From contig CM038050.1 of assembly GCA_021397845.1 (NCBI GenBank), positions 7,630,471 to 7,694,470 of the forward strand: DNA of 64,000 nt, written 5' to 3'. The notes beneath the pieces were generated by a model that did no database searches, was not told where the DNA came from, and saw nothing but the letters and a program-made list of their open reading frames with translations. The position numbers and the translations under genes are program-made. The DNA comes from Areca catechu (Eukaryota; Streptophyta; Magnoliopsida; Arecales; Arecaceae). Position 1 is the first letter of the stretch, and the number at the start of each line of letters is the position of its first letter. This document shows, piece after piece, positions 46,844-58,267 of the stretch.

Positions 46844-47586
46844 TGTTGCCGCCAAGATCATCTTGGCCCGTAGCTGAGGTCAAGGTCAAGATGCCCTTCT
46901 GATGCTCTAGATCACCTGGACCTGCAAAATAGGGTTAGCTACCCGGGCCGGGGATTCTGGCCGGGGCACTTTGATGGTCAAGTCAGTAATGATCTAGGGG
47001 AACGGATTCTCCTAGTCGAGCCCCGAAAATGGACTCCATGCTAGGAGGAGAGAGTAATGAACTGGGAGAGTGTAGAGGAGTTGAGCATAGAGGAGGGGGA
47101 GTGCCGGCTAAGGAGAGTTGGAGCTAGAATGGCTGGTTGGTGAGGAGCGCAGGGCCTCGATCGGGGGTCTCCTCCCGTTTTGGCGTAAGTAATGGCTGGA
47201 ACCATCATCGCGGCCTGGCAGGCATCTTCCTGCGGTCCTTGGGCATCGTGCCACCATCCCGGAAGGGTGGTGACTTCCTTCAGTAGCAGATCTCTCTGTT
47301 CGAGGTGGGGTCGATCTAGAGAGGCGAAGCTCGACTTCAACCTCGGCATCTCAACCCGGAGGAAGCGCGGCCGGGCGAAGGAGGGCAGAGCTCGAATTCA
47401 GCCTTGGTGCCTTGACCCGAAGGGAGCACGGAGGGCAGAGCTCGACTTCGGCCTCGATGTCTTGACCCGGAGAGAGCACGACCGGACGAAGGAGTCCGGG
47501 CAGTGGCGTCCCACGTGGAAGCCTCATCCACCTTGTCGCATAATGGAATCTGACATATGTCCCACGTCAGTGATCCTGCCATATCA
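46844..47586 (-). repeat. Element B 5' LTR (with internal deletion)
   Basis: 743 bp. It aligns with both ends of the 3' LTR but lacks its central block of about 394 bp; the join lies near 47130 (GAATGGCTGGTTGGTGAGG). Confidence 0.88.
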
Positions 47587-47591
47587 ATGTA
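47587..47591. repeat. Target duplication of element B (right)
   Basis: ATGTA directly after the terminal ATATCA; identical to 36091-36095. Confidence 0.85.
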
Positions 47592-49500
47592 AATTTTGGA
47601 ATGCAATGAAATTTTTGAAATGGATCAGGGGATATGATGGGGACACTGAGTAGATCCTAGTCAGTCCAGTCCAGATCTCGATGCCAGCCAACACGAATCT
47701 TGATGTATTTTATAGGTGTACGAGGGATTTGGGATATCTCCGAATCGGAGATCAGTTTTTATTTTTGTTTAGAGTTATCAGAATTCCTTAATAGTTCCGA
47801 TTATTTTGAATCTGTTTTAGGATTTATTTTTATCTTTATCGGTTGTTTGATTACTTTATTTAAGATGTTTTTGTGATCAAATAAAAAGATAGCGAAGAAT
47901 TTATTGAGAACAAATCGGGGTGTGTCCCGACTCCTCCCCCCTCCTCTCGCTCGTCTCTCTTCCTGGTTCTACTTCCCCTCTTCCCGGTTCTTCCTCTCTT
48001 TCCTCCGTGTTCCCCCCTTCATCTCGGCTGTCTACCCTTCCCATCTGTGAGCAAAACCACCAACCGGAACCCTCTGCAGCTGCCATCTTCCTCTGACCAC
48101 CCATCAGCTCCATCTAGTCACCATCCATGGAGATCTCACCGTCAGTAGTCGGAACTCCTCTCGTGCCGGCCTACCTCCCGTCCGTGTCGATGCCTTAGCC
48201 CAGTGCCGTCGCCGGTGAAGTCCCTCTGCAGGCCTTCCTCTATCACCAGTTGCCGGAACGGCTCCATGCCAACCTCTCCTCGAGCCGCCGACAATCTCAG
48301 CCCGTCACCGGAGAGCCTACCTGCAAAGTCCACCGGACTTCCTTGCCCAAAGCCGGCCCCCTGTTCCTCCCTGCACCGGACCAAGAGGAGAAGGCGAGCA
48401 CGATCGTGAAAGCAATTCATGACCTTGCTGCCGACTTCTAAACTGCATAGATCTTAAAGCAGTTTCGAGGATCTGTGAAGCACAATTTCCAGAGCAGATT
48501 AAAACTACCACACAGATCTCAGAGCATTACGTTTATTGGTTTCTATTTATGTATTTGATTTGGATTGACAATATTATTTTTTCTGGTGATTCAGGTCCGA
48601 CGGTTTCAGATCTATCTCGTTCGCAAACCACTGATTTGGATTTTGATTACCTCTGGATGATCTCACTCTTCCAGAATTCATGATATTCCATGTTTCAGGT
48701 GAGACCACTTCAATAACTTGAGTTAATCAATTGCTGGATTTCTTTTATTTAATTAGATCTAATTTTATTGAAATTGGACAGCCCTGACCTAGTGGTTGTT
48801 CCCTAACGATCAACGGTCCAATTTTTCGAATATTTTGACTATGCATGCCGATTGGGTCAATTCCTAGATTGGATCTTGATTTGACTAGGGAATTCTTAAT
48901 TGCATTAATTATCTGCTAGTCTTTATCTTTAATTACTTCATTAATTGTTTCACTGATCTCATTAAGGTCCTTAGGTCTATGATTTATTGGTCTGCCCGCA
49001 CTAGGATACATGTTGATTAGTATCTTATTGCAACTAATCGTATTGGACATACATATATTTTGACATATCCTTTATTTTGGCTTGGATATTTATTTTCTAT
49101 ATGCATAATTTTGTGGGTTGGCCCAAATATTTATCACAAAAGTGGTTTGTTTGTATCAGTCCACCGAATTGTTCATCATATGAGGGATATTTTCTGGTTA
49201 TGACATACAACCGCCTGTCCAAAGGGGGTTGTTGTGTGTTTTAACTAGAAAATGTGTCATGGAGCATTATGTTGCTAAGGTACTCTAGCTTTCTTGGGCC
49301 TGTCTGCCGAAAGGGGATAGGTTCAGGAATGCCAGAATATCTGATTAGCTTGTGGTTTCATGTGAAGAGCTCTAATACATATTGTATGTTCTATCCAAAG
49401 GGGAATATATGATATTATGTTTGTGCTCTTATTTATTATTGTGATATGTTATGTTCGTAGTATGCCCATTAATTGATGTTGCATTCCTTATTTTGATTGT
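47592..49500 (+). mobile_element. Copia remnant: LTR-like and leader sequence right of element B
   Basis: The sequence resumes here after element B. It includes a string TGATCAAATAAAAAGATAGCG near 47872 that looks like the 3' part of a Copia LTR, and a pyrimidine-rich leader (47920-48060). From 49120 the leader contains three boxes like CTGTCCAAAGGGG (49217, 49305, 49390). LTR limits could not be fixed, and it is not certain that this is the same Copia element as 34752-36095. Confidence 0.45.
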
Positions 49501-50020
49501 GCAGTTACTTTTGGTGTGAACAACAATAATGCTGTTGTTGAGGTGCTTACTGGGTCGAACTATAAGAAATGGAGGTAAGACCTAGAGTTTGCTCTTGGAA
49601 TTGCTGACATTGATCTTGCATTGCATGAGGCTAGACCCGATGATTTGAATGATCAAAGCACCATTTGTGCCTAAATCACTAGATGGACTCTTTCTTTTTT
49701 AAGGCTTCTATATTTATTTTTAAGTAATGATTTCCCTTATGCTCACATACATTTCTAATAGATATGAGGGCTATAATCAATTTATAAAGGCATTGATTTG
49801 CCATGTTTGGTCCTTTGTCATTCCTGGTGTCATAGTCATGCTCACAGGATCTTTAATATGTTGAGAATGACATTGAGATGAAACATCCTATATCTCTGGC
49901 ATATCTTCTTTTTTGTTAATGTTTCCAAAGATCATGAAGGTCGATATTTGTCTCATTTTCACCGCTTGATGATGGTTGATCCATCATCGAATAGAAAGGG
50001 TTGTAAGAGATAAGTTTTGA
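49500..50020 (+). pseudogene. Copia gag fragment
   Basis: After an AG at 49503 the frame reads VTFGVNNNNAVVEVLTGSNY then KKWR, a stop, DLEFALGIADIDLALHEARP and DDLNDQSTICA. This is the N-terminal gag motif of plant Ty1/Copia elements (LTGSNYKKW followed by ALG-D-DLAL). Stops and frameshifts follow quickly and no later gag or pol could be read. Confidence 0.7.
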
Positions 50021-50729
50021 GTGAACTTTGGATATGGATTATCAATTTTTGGCCCATTTAAAAACCAAACCATTAATTGTGTTGAGCCCAAATTGATGAG
50101 TTGGTTGGATCCAATTTCATTGGGTGTATTTTAGCTTTGGGATTAAGAAGATTTTTAAGCTTAAGCCCCTATAAATTAAATATGAGTTCAAATAAAATTT
50201 TGAAATTTACGGTTTGGTCCTCTACTATTGCTTTTGAAAAAAATTACTATAACTTGCTCATTTTATATTCGATTTGAGCAGTTTTTTGGACCGTTAGATT
50301 CTTAATAATTTGAAGAACATTTTGATAGAGTTCTTCATGTTTGATAAATTATTTAATAATTTAAAATTATTTATGTGCAATTCTACCAACTATCATATAG
50401 TTCGAGTGTATTTTTCAGTAACCTCAAAGGATTTGGAATACTCTATGAATTTTGAATAGCTGAGTTAATAAAGACTAATAACTTATTTTTATTTGGAATT
50501 GCATATTGATGTCTATATAACAATTGATCCAAAATTGACTGTAATTGATTGTGACACTTATTATATACTATAATTCTTGTCCAAAAATATTTTATAGTTA
50601 TGTAGTAAGTGTATTAATAGATGTATCAGTTGGAATACATTATTATATAATAATAGGATCAGTGGGGTGCATGTTGTAAAGTATCCCATTTTAGACTGAT
50701 CTTTTGGTGGCATACATGTCATTAAAGTA

Positions 50730-51230
50730 TATTATTTTGTATTGTTTGGGTATTTATCTTTCCTGTATCAATAATTTATGGGTTGGCATAAATATTTATC
50801 ATCAAAGTGATTTATTTATGTCAGTCCATTAAATCTTTTCATTATGAGAAGGTTTATGGTTATTGCATATAACCGCCTGTCCAAAGGGGATTGTTATATG
50901 TTTTAATCGGGAAGGTTGCCTGGGACATTATGTTACATTGGTGCTCTAGCTTTCATAGATTTGTCTGTCCAAAGGGGATAAGTTCGTGACTGTTATGGTA
51001 TTTCATTTGCTCGCGGCTTCATGTGAAGAATACTTATGTATATTACATGTTCTGTCCAAAAAAATATATGTGATATTACATTTGGACTCTTGTATATCAT
51101 TTATAGTATATGTCCATTGACTAGTATTTAGCATTCATGCCATCTTTGATTATACAGTCATGTTGTTATTGAGTTTTTGACCGGGTCAAAATATCAAAGG
51201 TAGAGGTATATTAAGCTTAGAAAATTTGTC
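50730..51230 (+). repeat. Second, diverged copy of the Copia leader and gag start
   Basis: The stretch matches 49100-49590 over its whole length: the CTGTCCAAAGGGG boxes (50876, 50968, 51050), GGCTTCATGTGAAGA, and then EFLTGSKYQR for EVLTGSNYKKW. It is more decayed than the first copy, which suggests an older related insertion or a partial duplication. Confidence 0.65.
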
Positions 51231-54200
51231 TATCCAAATGGGACAAATTCTCGAATGCTTTGTATCCTCATTATGTTAACTTTTATTTTCTTTAAAAAAG
51301 AAATATATTGGATATAATAAATTATTTACCCAAATAGAGATATTTTCCAAAAAAAAATGTATTGACCTCATTTTGGAGCTCTAATTCTCTACCTATATGA
51401 GAGTTTTATGATGATGCACATGGTACATTTATCGAAAATGGCTTATTATATTCAAAGCCTTTATTGATTTATTATTTGTACCTTAAATATGTTACATCAT
51501 ACATGAGCTTGATCGATGTTTTATGCCAACTTAGAGGTCATGACTTGATGATCCCTCTTTGGAAGATTAATAATTTTTGATAGATGGTGACCATCAAAGT
51601 GGCCCGTTTATTAAGATTTACTAGGTTCTTCTATGAGCTTTTTAGAAGGGATTATGTAGCACTATATGTTGAAAAGAGATTCCTTATGTGAGTCTTTTTC
51701 TTTCTAAAGAAAGTTTTGTTGTATTGGACCAAGGGCTCTCATTAACATAATGCTTGTAAAGATTTTTTGAAATATATTGTATATGTTTTTCTATTGATTA
51801 ACTGCATAAAGATTATTTAGCAGTTAGTATATTTGTATTCAATAAAGTTAATGCTCCCATTATGCTGACTTTGATTGAAATATAGATATGAAAACTGAAA
51901 TTGTGCTATCACTAAGTATCATGGAATATAGATATTACATTATGTAATGATCTTCCATCTTGGTTATCTTATTAGAGTACTCTAAAATAAAGCTGCCTAT
52001 AAAGTCGGTAAAGAATAAATCATTTTGAAATATATTTATATAATTGATTATTTTCTGATTTTTTGTATTTAAGAATGGTGATTTATTTTGACTTCATTTA
52101 TGATAGATATGTAGAATCTGATAAAAGAAAGTTTGGATAGCTGATGGATAGATAAATTAATACGTGACTTGAATCGTATGATGGTGTTTGGATTTATATC
52201 TTGAAACTAGAGAGAATTGCACATAAAATTAGTATTATGAGATTTCTATCTCTAATACATAAGTTGCTCATCATTATTAGTTTTCCTGCTGTGCTGTTTA
52301 ATGATCTTAAAATCATATGCTATTATGTTTCAGAAATTCTTTTTAATATTTTTTTTTTAAAAATAAAAATATTGATAACATATATCAGTCACATTTTAAG
52401 ATCCTACATATATAATAAATAAATAATATTATTAAGAATAGTTCTCTAGATTTATGCGAGAAAAATCGCTCATTACGTTCCAATGTCACGTTCATGGTGT
52501 AACCCTTCAACCCTTCCGTCACATCAAAAAATGGGAGACCCACTTGCACGTCGAAGAAATTGAAACGAGCCAGATTTTCCAATCAATTGACGTGACTTTA
52601 GAGTTATCCAATCTTGATATTAATTAGCTAGCATGGATTTTTTTTTTTTTAGCCATTTCTTTTCTCTTCATGTGTTACTCTTCTTCAAAAAAGTTATTAA
52701 TTAAAATTATTCTATCGAATAAATTTTGGATTATATAAAAACAGGTCATCACATTATTTATTATTAAAAAAATAATCATAATTATTTAAACTTGATTAAA
52801 AATTTGAATGAAAAAAAAATATTAATTTCATATTAATTACGAGTCAATTTTTTTTTAAATTTATATATAGAAGAATCATTCTTTTTTATTTGATATGTTT
52901 TTTGAATTAAATACCAGAAAGGCAAAGACGTGAAATTCATAAATTAAAGTAGACAATACTTTATATATTAAACTATAAATTCTTGGCTGTAATATTGATG
53001 ATCTATGCAAATATAACTATGATAAATTTGTAATTATATCATTTAGATTGAAATTCAGAAATAAGAACCTGAAGTTCAGGGATCAAAACGAACGATATGT
53101 CTGGTACCAAACCGCAATAATAATTAATCATAATTGGCTAACATATAATTTTACTATTTAAAATTAAAAAAAAATATTTATCTATTTTCGATAATGATGA
53201 TAATTTTTTATGAAATGGTCTAAATTTTTTTTTTGCCAACAATTCCTTGTCTTCTGCACCGCTATTTATTTGCTTTGCCATGAGCCCAGCAGCTAGATTT
53301 CGTGGTTGCCTTTTGATTTTCTCTTTCTTGGAGGGGGGGGGGAAATGCTGGTAGATCTACGGTGGCATTTAATTTACTATCATGCCGTGCGCATCATGCG
53401 AATGGTTGCTGACGTAACCATAGTTTCGAGTGATGAGGTCATCTTGAGCAAGTAAGTGGCCGTCCTGCTTTTTCAAAGTTAAATAATATTGGATTTGGCC
53501 ACTTTCGGCGGCTTTGCCCAGTCCTTTAAAAACGAACAAGCTTGTCACGGGACAGGCAGAACCCAAGTCCAACCATGAGGACCCGCTTGTTTTTACTCGC
53601 GGCTTGTGCCTTTTCCGGTCCGCTCCTTTATTTCGGTCGGTCATCTGAGTGACGGATAAATAGTTAAATACCGAAGCCGCAATCTACGGGCAGCAATGTG
53701 CCTTCACTAAATATCCATGGTGCCCTTGAATGGATCATTATTAGAAGTTTATAGAACTGGAGCTCGAATCAGCCGTTGCAAACTTACTAACTACACTTGT
53801 CCAGACGTGGTTGGAGCCCTTGAATGAGACTCACATGCTTCCTATCTGCTGCACCATCTTCACCGTCCGTAATGGAATCACAATATCTCTGAAATTCATG
53901 TACAAAAATTAATCCTTTAGTTTGAACTTTGGAAGGATGATCTGTATGTTTAAATGCCTGGAGTAAGTCGTGCGATTTTGGTTAATCCAAGCTCCCCTCT
54001 GAAACCAGGCTTGTGTCACCTCTCGTTGCCAATGACCTGAAATATTCTTCGATGACAATATTAAAAAATCTGGTAGCTTTGACATGGAGATGCCGAAACA
54101 GTCGTACCAAGCATGATAATTAATTTCGTTTAAGGGTGTTTGGTGCCTTGTCCGAGCTCCATCTGGATTACTGCCGGTGAGCGGTGCTTTTCTCACAACC

Positions 54201-54715
54201 AGCTGGCAGGAATTTGAATCTCGATTTAGACATATTTCGATAAAAAAATTTAAAAATAAAATAAAAAATAAAAAAATAATTCAAAAATAAAATCAAAAAA
54301 GAAAAAAAAATTAATAAAATAATCTTGAAGCTCATGTTGGTTGATGATAATGAAAAAGTTAGAAATATATATAATAAATCCCGTTCACTTGACTGACGCT
54401 GACGTATTCACTTTTGAATGAGAAACGGCTACGAAAAAATTAATATGCACCGTGTATCGAACATTTCTTGATCGGGATTGGGAGACCGTCTGGAAGTGGC
54501 CATCGGGGTCTAACTCCTCAACCATCCTTTTTGTTCCATCAAAAAAAAAAAAAAAAAATTCATGTGAATTATTAAGAAGAGCGAGGTCATTTTGGTCCAT
54601 GTTCATATATTTTTCTCAAAAAAATCGTTTTTTCTTTGGGCAAATCCATGAGGTAATTCTTGACGGATAAACATCGAGAGTTCAGCCAGCGGACCGGGAG
54701 GGGCCCTCTCTTCAC
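51231..54715. other. AT-rich intergenic DNA
   Basis: No supported gene. The first 700 bases may be decayed Copia internal sequence. A homopurine/GA string GGAGGGGGGGGGG sits near 53332. Low-complexity A/T runs are at 54240-54320 and 54540-54558. Confidence 0.5.
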
Positions 54716-54722
54716 CTTTGGA

Positions 54723-54729
54723 CTATAAG
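54723..54729 (+). promoter_or_regulatory. TATA box of the 63-residue gene
   Basis: CTATAAG, 153 bases before the start codon, followed by a leader rich in TCTCTC (54765-54830), a common plant core-promoter layout. Confidence 0.5.
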
Positions 54730-54881
54730 ATGCCCTATTCTCATCTCCTTGCAGACCTCATCATCTCTCTCTGTGACGCTGGAACGCACTCATCCGCTTC
54801 TCTCTCTGTCTCCCTTCTCTCGGTTCTCCAAAAGGAAAATCAGATCGCCCTCACCTAGCTCCATCGCATTTTCCTCTAGAA

Positions 54882-55073
54882 ATGCCGAACCAAGGCGAGA
54901 AGAAAGCAAAGGGAAATCCTTACCAAAAGAGGGGCCAGATCAAGGAGAAGGTATATAGCGACGTCCGCAAAACCGTGTCCGACATCGTAACTGCCATGGT
55001 GGGAGGCAAAGATAAGAGGGGAGAAGGGGAAGGTGGCGCTGGATGTTCAACCTCCACGTCGCCTCTGGACTGA
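54882..55073 (+). CDS. Small basic plant protein, 63 residues
   Basis: The frame opens MPNQGEKKAKGNPYQKRGQI and continues KEKVYSDVRKTVSDIVTAM, then a Gly/Glu/Lys linker and a Ser/Thr-rich end. Small plant proteins with a GNPY-KRGQIK box exist, but I know no function, so this is a hypothetical gene. Support: a TATA box and CT-rich leader upstream, GC content and codon use higher than the AT-rich surroundings, a short intronless frame, and a charged N-terminal half that is probably helical. No signal peptide or membrane segment. The ATG is the first in the leader after the TATA box. It may continue in a 3' UTR to about 55350. Confidence 0.6.
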   Translation: MPNQGEKKAKGNPYQKRGQIKEKVYSDVRKTVSDIVTAMVGGKDKRGEGEGGAGCSTSTSPLD

Positions 55074-55364
55074 AGCCTCCGACACGTATATTGATCATGG
55101 CGCTGCGGAATCTAGCTCCCATGTTCCTTCGACCACAATACTGCCATTGCTTCTTCCACTATTACCATCGCTAGATACTGTTGCTACCATGTAATGTAAC
55201 AAAGGCCACAGACTCTATGTCCTTCCTGTTTCATCTACTCCTGTAGGAGATTGAAATGTCTTAGTCTCGCATGGTTTGAAGACAGAAATGAGAAGTCTGC
55301 TTTTCTATGCTGTTGTTGTGTTTGTAAGCATGCATCAAAGTAAATCCAATTATTGGGTTTTCAA

Positions 55365-55754
55365 TAGCCTCTTCTTCTTTTTACTTTTGCGGTTTGTGCA
55401 TGTTTGAGTGATTGGGGTTGGCCGGAAGGAGGTTATGGGAAAGTCTCTAGCCTTGCATGCATGCTCTCCCTCGCTCCTTTAGTCGCAATAGTGAGTTCTC
55501 CTTCCATTGTCTTCTTTTGTAGCAATGGAAAGCCTTTTTTTTTTTTTTTTTTGGCGGTGGGGGAGGGCGGGCAGGTGGGGAGGGGGAGGGAGGGGAGAGA
55601 GAGACAATGATGCCACCGCAGTACAACCACATGACCCAAACATTTGGCAGGAAGGATGCAACCGTTGAGGTGTGTGTGTGTGGGAAAACATGGTGCTTAG
55701 AATGTTCTCCGATCTGACCACTTTCCTCCCTTTCTTTCTCTCTTTCTTTCTTTT

Positions 55755-55786
<32 letters not shown>

Positions 55787-57168
55787 TTTTTTTGTTTTTG
55801 AAGGGCCGTATCTTATTCTTACCGCTCTCCCCATCTTCTTCTTGTTGGTACGCTGAACGGCCACAACTTATTTTCATCCTTTTTCGTCCAAATTCAAACC
55901 CATGTATTTGCTTAAGGTCCGGTCACCGAATTAAGATCCTATTTATTACAGGAAAGAACACGGCCCCGGTCACCCCATCCAGCCGATCGATCGCTTTTTT
56001 TAAGAAACTAGGCCTTGCCGAGATAATTTTGGAGTCTCAGTTCATACCTGCTACGCACCTGACTTGGATCCAGTCTCGGTAGTTCAAATTAAATAAGGCA
56101 GGAATGACAGTCGGACATGGCCGATCTCAGATACGAAATCCGTTCCGCATCGCGTACGCGTGATATGATTTTCGTTAACATAATTCTTGTACGTTTTTCA
56201 AAATTTATCAACAATCTCAGCATATCTAACTATGATTGACTCCTCTATAAATATCGAGAGAGGGAAACCACAAGTAAGCCATTAAAATCCATAAATACTC
56301 TTGTTTTTCTTTCAGCTCCCTATCCTATTTCTAAAATCGAGCTAACTTGAGCATAGAAATAATCTCATCCGTAACCGGTCCAGAACTTTTTGGAGATCCC
56401 AGCTTCAGTATATGGAAGACTTCCACGGATGACATATTTCTGATTCGAGATCTCTCCATCGTCTTGGATTTGATTCGACCTTTTTAACTTGCCCGGAATC
56501 TATAGCAATACTATTTATCATTTATTTTGTATGAATCGAGTGAATCTGCGAGTGGTTTGTTATTGCTCAATCCGATATCTCTACCGGTAGCGTAGTATAT
56601 GCAGAGGTGGTTCAAATAAATTAATGTAGCCTGAATCAACTTTAGTACTTATTCTGGCTTCTTTATTTTAAAAAAATTATATATGGCAGAGCGATGGGAC
56701 TGAAGAGCTAGAAAACGTTTCTTCTCTTCTCTTTCTTTCTTTTTTAATTTTCTCCTGTTTGACAAGGCCAACAAAAGCCAAGATACCCAAGGATGATAGC
56801 TTCAATTTGTTTGCTTCATCAAGTCCATGCCATATTTTAAACCTGTCTCTCTTGTAAAATTCGGAACGCTTTCACGCTAAATTCGGAAGTCTGGCATGTA
56901 CAGCTCATATTCTAGTCTTTCATATATTTGTGAGGTGATTGGTGCTCGTGTTGTGCAGGAACAATTGATTGAAGTTCAGCTTAAGATATGATAGTCTTCT
57001 TTCGTGCAAATTTATCATTAGATTGTGCAATTGTCACTTTAAGATATGTGCAAGTGAATAGATGGAGTTCAGAGTGCTTCGATGTCTGCATAGGGTATGA
57101 TCAAATGTTATCATTACGTACCAAAGAAGAATAAAAGGTACAATCAGAAATTTATGATAGCTATATGA

Positions 57169-57210
<42 letters not shown>

Positions 57211-57218
57211 CAGAAATT
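55365..57218. other. Intergenic DNA with T-rich runs and an LTR-like patch
   Basis: Long T runs occur at 55535-55552 and 55750-55795. Around 56100-56620 a segment has CTCTATAAATATCGAGAG (near 56250) and AACTTGAGCATAGAAATAATC (near 56345). The second resembles the 'CTTGAGCGTCGGAG' zone of Tat LTRs, so a decayed LTR is possible. A TA microsatellite lies at 57171-57206. No gene seen. Confidence 0.4.
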
Positions 57219-58208
57219 TGTTACCTTGATTCAGCCCGAAAGAAAATTCAGATCATGCTCACAACAAATCTTTGCCTAGCCTACGAGAAGTTCAGCCATA
57301 GTAGATCAAAATGCAGTCCTAAGGCACATGCAGGCTTGCACGAAGGAAGGCCCACAGGCTTGCCTGCAGACATGCACGGCCCAAGCCAGCGTGACCCATG
57401 CACGTAGACGAGTGGGAGCAGTCCAGTGCTTGCATGCTGTGCACCATAGACCACCATGCGATCCACAGGGAGGGAGGTAGGCACGGCCTATGGCCATTTA
57501 ATGCCCTGGTCCACATCATAGCTCACAGAGGGAGATGGCCTCGTTTGCATGATTGGACGGTGGCTAAGCATCTCCCGGCATGGTCCAATAGCGGGGAAGA
57601 AATGCTGGCCTAATGAAGTTTATACATGCTCAATTTTATGCAATTCAATGCCTAGCACAGAGGCCGGACATGATCATATAGCCAACGGGTGATGCCAAGT
57701 CTGATTGGAACCTAATCAACATGATTTGTAGCATGTTTGATGAAGATCGGATGGCCGGAAAACTTCCAGGGATCAAATGGGAGTTGTATAAGATTTTGGA
57801 GTCTATTTTTTATGCAGTTTGGATCAGGATTCTCAGGATTTCGAGCTCTATTTAATGAGAGGCCATAGGTAGCAACTATATGAGAATTCAGAGAATTTTT
57901 AGGATGTGTGGTAATGATAGAGAAAGCCTGTATAGGTTAAAGAATCTCCTTGAAAGTTAGCAGCTTTGTGAGAGATTTGGAACTTCTTGTTGAAAGAAAT
58001 TATATAAATTAAGAGTGACAGTTCTTATCTTATAAATAATAATTTTTCTTATAGTAAACTATTACATGCCTTATTAAATTATATTTTATATTTTATTTTC
58101 TATTCTTCTCTTGTAGCATCAATAACAATATTGTGATCTTGTATACAAGGATCTATATTCTGTATGAGAGATTTTTCAATAAGTAGTATCGGTATAGGTG
58201 GTACCACA
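57219..58208 (+). repeat. Element C 5' LTR
   Basis: It shares long blocks with the other LTR, such as GATTCTCAGGATT, TAAGATTTTGGAGTC-like strings, and the AT-rich AAATAATAATTTTTCTTATA zone. Its start abuts a TA microsatellite. Confidence 0.7.
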
Positions 58209-58213
58209 ATAAT

Positions 58214-58228
58214 TGGTATCAGATTCCC
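58214..58228 (+). promoter_or_regulatory. Primer binding site of element C
   Basis: TGGTATCAGATTCCC, matching the first ten bases of the iMet-type site used by plant Copia elements, 5 bases after the LTR. Confidence 0.7.
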
Positions 58229-58267
58229 TGACTGTTTGGGTTATCTATGTTGATCCAGATTGAAGAA

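Larger units (their letters stand above)
36096..47586 (-). mobile_element. Element B: Ty3/Gypsy (Tat lineage) LTR retrotransposon
   Basis: About 11.5 kb, minus orientation. Target duplication ATGTA is at 36091-36095 and 47587-47591. LTRs run from TGTTGCCGCCAAGATC to CTGCCAYATCA on the plus strand. Internal order from the 5' LTR (right): PBS, gag, protease, RT, RNase H, second RNase H, integrase, 28-bp tandem array, antisense aORF, polypurine tract, 3' LTR. It is more complete than element A, but stops break every gene. It sits inside an older Copia element. Confidence 0.9.
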
